NCBI GenBank assembly: GCA_023213395.1
Contig: CM041465.1
Coordinates: forward strand, 141,615,741 to 141,679,740
Direction: 5' to 3'
Length of the DNA: 64,000 nucleotides
Source of the DNA: Cycas panzhihuaensis
Taxonomy: Eukaryota; Cycadophyta
The notes below the pieces were generated by a model. It was not told the DNA's origin. It saw only the letters and a program-made list of their open reading frames with translations, and ran no database searches. This document shows, piece after piece, positions 22,481 through 31,552 of this stretch (position 1 is the stretch's first letter; each line of letters starts with the position of its first letter). A program made the position numbers and the translations under genes.

Positions 22481-22977
22481 GAACCCAACATCCACAATTG
22501 AAACTATAGATGAAAATGTTCAGGTACGCCTATTGAAAAGTCAAACTAAATAATAATAACAACAATAATAACGAAAAACTAGATTGACTTAACTCCAAGT
22601 CATATGAGATAAGCCTGTCACCACTCACTTGCAAAAGGGGCTATAGACTCAAGGCTAAATTAAATATAATAATTGTGCACAAATTGCATACTTTGCTTAT
22701 CTAATGTATCTGCTTAAATTCTGGGCACTCATCTAATGTATTGTCATGGCAAAAATCTAAGCGCAACTCCATGGGTCTAGGTGTGCTTCTTTAATTTTGA
22801 TAGGGGCTTCCTTGTGCCCTTAGTGCTCCTACAACTATATTTTGTCTAGATTTCCTATGATCTCCATGACGTCCCTCCATGATGATGATGATTATGCCTT
22901 TGTCCTACTTATCACTTTTTGCTTTGGGTTTCAACCTACACCGCTCTCAACAATCGGACTATAGAGGATGAGAATGT

Positions 22978-23283
22978 TGAAATGGGTTAATGTCACAAGG
23001 TCATTACATTAGTTGATTATTTCTAAAAAGGGTCTTAAGTGAACTTTAAATTAGATCACTTAAGTGAAATGCACTTTCATGTGCATTATGTGTAACTTCA
23101 TTTCACCTAACTCTAATGCTCCCTCTCTCAATATAAAAGTAAAAGCTCAATGGAGGAAGCTCATTCTTACCTCCCCATTTTGTGAGAGCTACTCTCTTTC
23201 TCTCAAGTTTGTCTTGCTCTCTTGCTCCCATGTTTGCCTTTGTGTTTAGTGCATGGAGATGAAGGGTAGATCCACTCTTTTCA
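22978..23283 (+). repeat. Copia-2 5' LTR
   Basis: 306 bp from 'TGAAATGGG' to 'TCTTTTCA', very similar to 48841-49138. A TATA-like 'AATATAAAAG' lies at about 23129. Confidence 0.92.
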
Positions 23284-23285
23284 TG

Positions 23286-23297
23286 TGGTATCAGAGC
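23286..23297 (+). other. Primer binding site, initiator-Met tRNA type
   Basis: TGGTATCAGAGC, a perfect match to the common plant site, two bases inside the LTR. Confidence 0.93.
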
Positions 23298-23814
23298 TTG
23301 CTTCCTTTATATTCCTCACTTGCACTTGCAATGGAGCCATCACTTCCTTCTTCCCCATAATCTATGTGGTGAAGGAGATTGTAAAAGTGGATTTAGAAAT
23401 ATTTTCAAGTTTTATCATAGCATACTTAATATTGTTTGCTTTCCCTTTCTCTTTTGCAGGTTTGGAAGCACAATACAAGGAGTTGTAAGGCCCAAGGATT
23501 CTAATCCTTTGGTAGCCATTTATGTTATCTAATTCTTCTTTTCTTTCCCCTCTTTTTGTCCATTTAACAAGGGGAAATGCTGCCAAAACTTTTTCAACTT
23601 TTAGAAGAATGATTGTAAGGGGAGGTTCTACCCATTTTTTTTCAAGAATTTGGAGCCATTTAAAATATCCATCATTGTATGTTCTCACCTTGCCTATATT
23701 GGGATCCTAGTGATCAAAAAATAATAGAAATCTCATATGGTATCATGTGTTGATGAGATATTAGCAAGCTAAAATTTCTGCAGAAATAAAATCTGCTTGC
23801 TGAAATTCACAGGT

Positions 23815-24127
23815 CTGCAAAACCTTCTATAGAGTTCCAATTGACCTAATTCCAATTGCTAAAGATGAGGCTCTAAGTCTAGTTTCTAGCACAAGAACAG
23901 GCACCCAATTTTGTTGTCGTATAAGAAAGTTATTGTTGTTTTAGTGAACATAAGAATTTTTAAAAAATATAATCTCCTAAATTTGTGGAGCTGCCAAAAA
24001 CTTTCTAGAACTCATTTGGACCCGATTCCACTTCCTAAAGATGAAGCTTTGAGTCTAGTTTGCAACACAAAAACCGGCACTCCATTTCGTCATCGTGGGA
24101 GAAAGTTATTACTGATTTCGTATTAAA
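23815..24127 (+). repeat. Diverged tandem duplication in the leader
   Basis: Two units of about 135 bp start near 23815 and 23992. Shared blocks are 'aaagatgaggctctaagtct' against 'aaagatgaagctttgagtct', then 'agtttgcaacacaaaaaccg' against its counterpart near 23885, and 'gaaagttatt' at both ends. The pattern resembles sequence often found in plant LTRs. Confidence 0.6.
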
Positions 24128-24532
24128 AAAAAAAAGTGAAAAAATTTTCCTCCTTTTTATAAGGCTTAAAAGCCCATTGTAAAAGTGAGAAAAAACACCT
24201 GGATCGGAGCAATATTCGATGTCCTCACTCACTTATTAGTATTGCATTTCAGCACTCCAAAATCACTTAAAGCAAGCACTCCAAGTAAGCATTCTATTTT
24301 CAGTTAAATGTACGTTTGATGCAATTCGATAAACTTTTCACTCTTCCTAAAAGAAACGCATCACATACGCTATTTTCCGTCATCTTGTGCCTCTTCACAC
24401 ACTCGCCAAGGTTGAGATACCTTGGTTGGTAGAATGTCGTGCCATAAAGGAGGTGTGGGTTTCAAGTTGGGGAATTTGGGTGAACGTAATATTGGTGAGG
24501 TTTGGTTAGCCATACCATCGTGCCTCAATTAG

Positions 24533-24593
24533 GGATCATCCTGATAACCAACCGAGAAAACTGAAACTTCTCGGTTGGTTATTAGGATGATCC
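24533..24593. repeat. Near-perfect hairpin, 26-bp arms
   Basis: Arm 24533-24558 and arm 24568-24593 are reverse complements except for one position (a G-U pair in RNA), around a 9-base loop 24559-24567. The arms read 'ggatcatcctgataaccaac...' and its complement. It lies in the Copia-2 leader about 300 bp before gag. Confidence 0.85.
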
Positions 24594-24886
24594 ACGTACC
24601 ACTCTTTAGAGGAGGTATATAGCTGCTCATTGGTGAACTGGGCGAGGATTGGGAGTGCCTGGGCTCCGTTGTGACTTGGATTTCATCACTAAGCACAATT
24701 GCAGGTATGGCAGGTGAAGGCCAACTTAATTCTACTAGAAGCCTAGGCATCCCTTCATCTTTGAGCAACCATTTTCACTTCTTCTTCCTTCTCCTACACT
24801 GCTTTATTGCATCTCCCATTTGTAAATAGTGATTGGTTATTTATTGCCATCACTTTTATAGTCCCTTGTTCATTTCTTGCCTTCTC

Positions 24887-25860
24887 ATGTCTTCACAGTT
24901 CAAGCAAAATGTGAATTCCATTCTTAAAGGAAAAGAAAATTGGGACATGTGGTTCACTGGTGTCAGAAATGCTGCAAAGTATGAAGGTCTTTGGAGAGAT
25001 CACTTACAACCTACACCATTTGTTGCTACTACAACTACCACAACTGCTTCTGAAGGAGGTGCTCCAACTGCTCCCACTGAAGCCACAACTAAACATCAAT
25101 GGGAACTTGATGATGATAAAATCCGTGCAGGGATACTTCTTGTCACTGATTAGTCCCTACATAATTTCATTGATGAAAGTTGTACATGATAAAGCATGGA
25201 AAGTTCTTGAAGTTCTTAAGAAGAACTTTGACACTAAATCAGACTTAGAATTTGTTCACTTAGTGTTGAAGATGAATAAATTGAAAATGCAGAAAGGACA
25301 TGCAAGTGAGACAATCAATCTCCTTCGTCCAATCAAGCAAGCCATTGATAAAGATTTCAAAACTTAATGCATCACATGGGCTTTCTTGATTCAGTCATGT
25401 CTCCATATCCCAGATTACAAAAATCTACTAGGAAGTCTTCAATCTAGTAGCTCTTTAAAGACCCTAAACTTTGAGGCTCTTGCTGATAAGTTCATTGAAT
25501 TTAATAAGACCTTTGATACCAACTTTACCACTACATCAGATCCAGTTGATACTGCTTTCGAAGTGAAAGAAGATCTTTTTTATACCAAAAATCAAGGTTA
25601 ATACTCTCACAGAGGTGGTAATTCCCATGGAAGAGGCAGAGGTAGACAACAAGGACAACGTCCTCTTGGTCAACAGACTCCTCAACTCCAACAAAAACAG
25701 TCTCAAGGCCAAGGCCAAGGCCAAAATAATCAACCTGGACCTAGATCCAGTAATCAGAGACAATCCAACCAGCCCAATACTTCTTATGGGACTGGAAATC
25801 AAATAATTGTGTGCCAAAGGTGTAATAGAAAATGACACTATGCCAAAAATTGCAGAACTG
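24887..25860 (+). pseudogene. Copia-2 gag
   Basis: The start codon at 24887 gives 'MSSQFKQNVNSILKGKENWD'; 'NWDMWFTGVRNAAKYEGLW' is the Copia Gag N-terminal pattern. A stop and frameshift near 25150 move the reading into another frame ('VLEVLKKNFDTKSDLEF', 25200), and another near 25365. A Gly/Gln/Asn-rich stretch (25605-25790) leads to the CCHC knuckle 'CQRCNRK*HYAKNC' at 25812, in which a TGA replaces one residue. Confidence 0.8.
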
Positions 25861-26099
25861 CCACCAACAAACTACCAAGCTATCAATAGTGCCATGGTGC
25901 ACATAATGTTGATAATACTTCTTTTGAAGATGCTTTTGGTGGAACGCAATTTGCTCATGCACACCTTCAAATAATTGGGACCACTTCATCAAATGTTGTT
26001 GATAGATCCACTATGTATATTGAGGCTCATTGTGTCTATGCTTATTCACTTTTGCCTTCACCACTTGGAGTTGCAAATAGTGCCACCTCAAATACTTCA

Positions 26100-27049
26100 T
26101 CTTAGATCATGGATACTGGAGCAACATAACATATGACTTGTCATTGCCAGTTCTTTCAGGATTTTGACTCTGAAGTTCATGGCGTTGTACACATGGCTAA
26201 CAAATCATCTCAGCCAGTTGAAGGACTTGGAACTGTTTGCCTAAAACACCTAGGCCTTCCAGATTTTACCCTTGTTGATGTTTTATATATTCACCTCACT
26301 GGGCGTAACTTGCTCTCCCTGTCCACCCTTGTCTCTCATGGATTTGATCTGAGTGTAACTGCAAATAATCAAACTCTTTATGTCATTCACCCTCCTTCAA
26401 ATGTTGTGGCTATGACCGAAATTCTCGATGGTGAACTTTTTCGCCTAACTGACTCACCATCCTTTGAAACTAACTATGTTGATGATGACTCTGCTTTTAC
26501 CACAACCCTGACTCCTCAAAAGTTGTCCCAAGCGGCCCTATGGCATGCTCGTATGGGCCATATCAAAATTGATCATTTAAGAAAACTACACGCCACTGTT
26601 CTTGGTATGCCTAAGCTCTCCTCTAAGCCCTTCAAATGCGAAGCATGTATTATTGCCAAATCTCAAAGACAACCCTTTTCTCGTAGTCAATGGAAATCTA
26701 GCCAACCTTTGCAGCTTGTACACTTAGATATATGCGGTCCTATGCCCATCCCTTCTCTCAAACATAAGTGGTACTATATTACTTTCATTGATGATTTTAC
26801 CAAGAAAATATGGGTTGTTTTTCTTGCAAAGAAAGATGAAGCTTCTTCTATGTTTCAAGCTTTCAAAGCCTGCATGGAAAATGAATCTGGATTCAAGATC
26901 AAAATACTCATGACTAACAATGGTGGCGAGTACATGTCCAATGAGTTTGAATTGTACCTACGTCAGTATGGAATCAAACATCAGACCACTGTTGCAGGTA
27001 CACTCTAGCAAAATGGAGTTGTTGAGTGCATGAATAGGACCATCATGAA
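26100..27049 (+). pseudogene. Copia-2 protease and integrase, 5' part
   Basis: 'IMDTGAT' at 26107 is the protease active site, followed by a stop and 'HMTCHCQFFQDF'. From 26133 a 291-codon frame covers the protease C-terminus, the integrase zinc domain ('LWHARMGHIKIDHL', 'CEACIIAK') and the catalytic core. 'LVHLDICGP' supplies the first Asp; 'KILMTNNGGEY' has Asn where the second catalytic Asp is normally found; 'QNGVVECMNRT' supplies the Glu after a stop. The gag-only element interrupts it at 27049. Confidence 0.85.
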
Positions 27050-27330
27050 TGTAACGAACCGTTACACCAAGTAGATCATTACCTCCATTTTATGATCCTC
27101 CACCATATGAGGTTACTCTTATTGTATTTATCCCATATGCATAAGTCTAAGAGATAGGCAGCCTTAATAGCCCCATATATATGTATGTAATAGTGGGATC
27201 ATCAGGATGTATTTTGTAATCTTATGTTAATGAATGTTCTTTGGAACTTCATCTTCTTCTTTATCTTTTGTCTATCATTTTCTATTTCTATTTCTCTATG
27301 TTGAATGGTAACAAGAATAGGTTCGTTACA
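27050..27330 (+). repeat. 5' LTR of the gag-only element
   Basis: 281 bp. It is similar to 28826-29068 but has about 40 more bases at its left end, where the 'gaacc' and 'ggttcgttac' stretches near the two ends are inverted relative to each other. Confidence 0.88.
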
Positions 27331-28038
27331 ATTGGTATCAAAGCAGCGATCTTGGAAGTGTCATAAAGGGTTTGAAAGCATATTCGAGCGAATAAACGTT
27401 GAAAATTCTAAAAAGTAATGGTAAATTTGAGACGAAATGACTCGTTCTGTAAATTTTAAGTGGTTGCACTATAGATTTTGGGGTGGAAGTGCGAAAATTG
27501 CAGCAAAATTAATTTCAGCCTACTTTTTTTTTTTGTCACCGTAATTATGAGATAGATCTGCAACGTCAACTTCAAAGAGCCATAACTTTCACTACAGGTA
27601 TCCAAATAAACTCAATTTTTTTTTTATTCTATGCGTTTTTTAATTTACTTTTCAATGGAAGTGGTTTGAGGTTGATTAGAGTTTGGAGTAAAAAATTATT
27701 AGCATTTTATCAGTAGGTACTATTGTAGCCCATAAAACCCTAACAGTGAAATTCTTAAAAGGGGCATAACTTTTAATCTAGATATTAGAATTCAATTTCA
27801 TTTGTACTGTTGGAATTGTATTTCAGAGACCGTCATCTTAGTCCATATTTTATATATTTTTGAACTATATATTTTTTTTCAGAAATAAATTTTTTGAAAT
27901 TAAGGGTTCACACTATATTTTCTTAGCCATTAAGACCGTGGTCTCAAAACCATTGCTCGTGAGGCCAATATATATTTTTATATCAAAATTAGGGGATAAT
28001 GGGCTATAGACACCCCTAATCTCTCCTATATCTACATT

Positions 28039-28814
28039 ATCATGGCTACAAATAGGCCCATACCGCGCATCTTTAAAGATATGGATGTATATTTAAAATC
28101 ACTTGATGATAACTACATGCACAACGAGGATATGACTAAGTAGCCTCATTATATTTACAAGGAGAGGCTTATCTTTGGTTTAAAGATTGGTATAACCCAA
28201 TTAGTTTCTGTAATACATTTTATTGGCTAGAACTAGCTATCTGTAAGAAATATAATGATTCTTGGTGGAAAGAGATGCAAAGTCTTGAACAAAACAAATA
28301 AGAAGCACGACAAATACTTGAGAAATATAATCGTAATGTGGGACAAGGAATTCTCCCGACTCCACAAAGTCAAGAACAAAAGAAAGGTTATGAGAAAGAA
28401 AAGGAATGTCAAGAGCAGGTAACAGAAGTTGTTTGCCACCCTACACCAGCAACTGCACCTAAGGACAAGGAAAAAAAGGCATCACAAATAGGTGAAAGAC
28501 AAACTAAAGTGGAACCATATCGGCATCCACATTATCAAGAGGCCCAACGCAACAAAACTTATCAAGCAATGCATTCATCTACTAGAAACACCAGGCAAGC
28601 ACAACATTCAAGCTTATGGTTTCAACCTTATAGATATCCAGAGTATATTAGAGGATATTCAGGGTGTATCAAGATTAACTTGGAATGGATAGATCCCCAT
28701 TCCATGCACAACTTTTTTGCCAACAGTCATAAGAGCTATCGATTGAAGAATAATAACAAGAGATGGTCATATGTATCATTAAATCAGGATGCTTCGAGGG
28801 CGAAGCATTTTTAG
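28039..28814 (+). pseudogene. Gag-like region of the small element
   Basis: 'NRPIPRIFKDMDVYLKSLDD' (28045) is followed after a frameshift by 'ASLYLQGEAYLWFKDW' (28140), the Gag motif in which a Trp/Tyr-rich helix precedes the capsid. A charged stretch 'KKGYEKEKECQEQVTEVVC' and a basic C-terminal half complete a 158-codon frame (28338-28814). No zinc knuckle is clear. It would form particles using foreign enzymes; as it stands the frame is broken. Confidence 0.55.
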
Positions 28815-28825
28815 GGAGGAGGGCA

Positions 28826-29068
28826 TGTTATGATCCTCCACCATATGACGTTACTCTTATTGTATTTATCCCACATGTATAAGTCTAAGAGATGGGCAGC
28901 CTTAATAGCTCCATATATATGTATGTAATAGTGGGATTAATAGCATGTATTTTGTAATCTTATGTTAATGAATGTTCTTTGGAACTTCATCTTCTTCTTT
29001 ATCTTTTCTCTATCATTTTCTATTTTTATTTCTCTATGTTGAATGATAATAGGAATAGGTTTGTTACA
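28826..29068 (+). repeat. 3' LTR of the gag-only element
   Basis: 243 bp, preceded by the polypurine stretch 'GGGAGGAGGGCA' (28814-28825). It ends GTTTGTTACA followed by TSD ATGAA. Confidence 0.88.
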
Positions 29069-29580
29069 ATGAACATGGCTCGTGCTATGCTGGTATATAA
29101 GAGCGTCCTTGTCTATCTTTGTGTCGAGGCTATCTGGACCATTGTATATTGCATCAACACTATTAGTCACTCCAAGCTCAGCCCCTCTCCACATGAAATG
29201 TGGTATGGACAAACCCCCTCTATCTCCCACTTTAAAATTTTTGGCTCTACTTGTTATGCTCACATTCTGGAGGAACACAGAAATAAGTTCCAGGATAGAG
29301 CCCTCAAAGGCATATTTGTCGGATACCCTATGGACAAAAAAGGGTACAAGATTTTTCTATCTTCACAATGCAAAATCATCATCACTAGAGATGTTATCTT
29401 TGCAGAGACTGAAGATCAATTACTCGGACTTGACTCCAAGATGCCTTCATACCGATTTAATGATGCTATTGAATGTGATGTCCAGATTCCAAAATTTAGG
29501 GGGGGAGATGCTCAATAGTTGCTCAAAATCTTAGAATCTGACAATAGAGCCCTGAAGGATACAAGTTGTGACTCCTAGCC
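29069..29580 (+). pseudogene. Copia-2 integrase, 3' part
   Basis: The frame resumes with 'MARAMLVYKSVLVYLCVEAI' and 'LSPSPHEMWYGQTPSISHFK', 'FGSTCYAHI', 'GIFVGYPMDKKGYKIF' and 'DVIFAE', the usual Copia integrase C-terminal landmarks. A stop occurs at 29516 before the RT linker. Confidence 0.85.
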
Positions 29581-29581
29581 A

Positions 29582-30820
29582 ATGTGTGCACATCCAACAC
29601 CATCATTTGAGAATAGCCAAGTTGACAAAGGCAAAGCCATACTAGAAGGACCACCTTCTCTAACATCAGTGGCTGGCCCATCTTCTCCAGCATCATCAGC
29701 TTCCTCCATGCCAAACATTTCACATGATCCTTTTCAGGATCAAAATGAAGACCAAGAGGCTGTGGAAATGAATACCTCATTCCCAACTCGAGGTTTTCGT
29801 GAAGCCTACCAACTACACAACAACATGCAACCAGATGAGGTAGGCAAAACTGGCACTAGAAGTGCCCATAGAGCAAAGATGCATGAATCACTTTCCGTTG
29901 AGCTTGAACCAGCAGAACTGCACCTTGCTCGTAATGAAGAGCCCCTGACATACCAAGAAGTTGTAAAGCATGTAGCTTGGAGAAATGCCATGAACGAAGA
30001 GTATCAATCTCTTATCAAGAACGGTACATGGGAGCTTGTTGATCTACCACTTGGAAGAAAGGTAGTTCAAAATAAATGGGTGTTCAAAAACAAGTATTGA
30101 TCATATGGCACCCTAGAAAAACACAAGGCGAGGTTGGCAGCAAAAGGATTCACATAAAGGGAAGTCATCGACTACACTGAAATCTTTGTTCCTACAACTA
30201 AGTGGCCTACAATTAGAACTCTTATAGCCTTGGTTGCTCAACAGGGTTGAAAAATCCACCAACTCGATGTTAAGACCGCATTTCGCAATGGGGACCTTAA
30301 AGAAGAAATTTACATGGTTCAACTAGAAGGATACGAGATTGTCGATCAGGAGCATAAGGTTTGCAGTCTTAGAAATTCATTCTTTTAGACAACTTGGTAA
30401 AACATTCTTTTAGACAACTCATTCTTTTAGACAACTTGTACGGCCTAAAACAAGCCCCTCGTGCTTGGTTTGGTTTACCCAAATCTAAAAGAATGAGGCA
30501 ACTTGGATATGAGGTTTGTGACTATCAAGATATTGATGCAACACTATTCATCAAGCGCCAAAATGATAGTCACTTACCTCTTAATCTTTGTAGATGATAT
30601 GCTAATAACTAGGAATAGTGAACAGGTAATTAGCCAGCTGAAGAAGGACCTTGCTAAAACTTTTAAATTGTCTAACCTCGGGTTGATGAAATATTACTTG
30701 GGAATTGAAGTAACTCAAAAGAATGGAAAAATCTCTCTCCCAAGAATAATATATCAACGATCTTCTGACAAAGTTTTAGTTGGAAGGTGCTTGACTAGTG
30801 GCTACACCTATGGAACCTAA
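29582..30820 (+). pseudogene. Copia-2 reverse transcriptase
   Basis: From 29582 a Ser/Pro-rich linker leads to 'AMNEEYQSLIKNGTWELVDL' (29990), 'NKWVFKNKY', 'HKARLAAKGF' (30123) and 'IHQLDVKTAFRNGDLKEEIY' (30253). These are followed by '[11 protein letters not shown]' (30435) and, after a frameshift, the catalytic 'IFVDDMLITRN' (30585) with FVDD. A small local duplication interrupts the frame just before 'YGLKQ'. Stops at 30098 and elsewhere inactivate it. Confidence 0.85.
30370..30440 (+). repeat. Local triplication of a 16-bp unit
   Basis: 'attcttttagacaact' occurs three times within about 65 bp, directly before the RT 'YGLKQ' motif. It looks like replication slippage and destroys the RT frame. 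Confidence 0.8.
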
Positions 30821-31540
30821 TGTTAAACTCTCGGTTGATGGTGAAACTAGGGAGGCAGACGCAACACTCTACAAGCAACTTATAGGTAGTCTCATCTATA
30901 CTACTAACACAAGGCTAGATATTGCACACTCTGTCGGCATTCATGCAAGATTCATGACAAATCCTAAACAGAATCATTGGCAAGTCGTAATACGAGTGTT
31001 GAGGTACCTAAAGACAACTAGCAAATATGGTCTGTTGTATGAACCGAATGTAGAATTTAAACTTTATGCATACATAGACTCAGACTTTGCCGGAGATAAA
31101 GACACAGGAAGATCTATGTCTGGTTACATAACATTTCTTAAAATAACACCAATATCATGGAGATCCAGGCGGCAGAAGATAGTTGTAGACTCAAATGCCG
31201 AAGCTGAATATATTGTTGCTTCTGAGACAAGCAAGGAGGTGATATGGCTTAGAAAATTGTTGAATACATTAAATGCCACCCAAACAAGTTCTACTAGCTT
31301 ACATGTAGATAATCACTCTAGAATCCAAATAGCTAAAAATCCTGTATTTCATGGTCATACAAAACATATAAGTATGAAAGTCCACAAGATTAGAGAACTA
31401 GTTCATGATGGCACAATTCAACTGAGATACTGTTCCACAACAGATCAAATGGCCAATATCTTCACCAAACCACTAAAGAGGGTGAAGTTTGAACAATTAT
31501 GAAGGCAACTCGGCCTTAGGGCCTCCATCTTTGACTAATT
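30798..31540 (+). pseudogene. Copia-2 RNase H
   Basis: A 234-codon frame starting 'MATPMEPNVKLS', with 'LYKQLIGSLIYTTNTRLDIA' (the RT thumb), 'YAYIDSDFAGD' (first catalytic Asp), 'NAEAEYIV' (Glu) and 'HVDNHSRI' (Asp). It ends in 'MANIFTKPLKRVKFEQL', where a single stop precedes 'RQLGLRASIFD'. The frame is otherwise intact. The Tat element begins 10 bp after the end. Confidence 0.88.
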
Positions 31541-31552
31541 GAAGGAGATAAC

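Larger units (their letters stand above)
20871..22972. other. Unassigned sequence between Gypsy-1 and Copia-2
   Basis: Purine-rich on the plus strand up to 21560, with no motif I can name. If the LTR at 49712-50118 belongs to a minus-strand element broken by Copia-2, this stretch should be its downstream interior, but I found no matching LTR at its left end. It contains the hypothetical frame 22073-21573 and an LTR-like piece at 22377-22480. Confidence 0.35.
23298..24886 (+). other. Copia-2 long leader
   Basis: About 1.6 kb without a recognisable gene before gag. It contains a diverged tandem duplication (23815-24127) and a strong hairpin (24533-24593), listed separately. Confidence 0.6.
27050..29068 (+). 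mobile_element. Small gag-only LTR element (TR-GAG-like) in Copia-2 integrase
   Basis: A 2,019-bp plus-strand insertion with perfect TSD ATGAA (27045-27049 and 29069-29073). Its ends read TGTAACGAACC and GGTTTGTTACA. It has two short LTRs, a primer site TTGGTATCAAAGC (27333-27345) and an interior of about 1.5 kb. A Gypsy-like Gag segment is visible but no protease, RT or integrase. This matches the described class of terminal-repeat elements that keep only gag and depend on partners. Removing it restores the integrase frame 'MNRTIMN|MARAML'. Confidence 0.88.
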
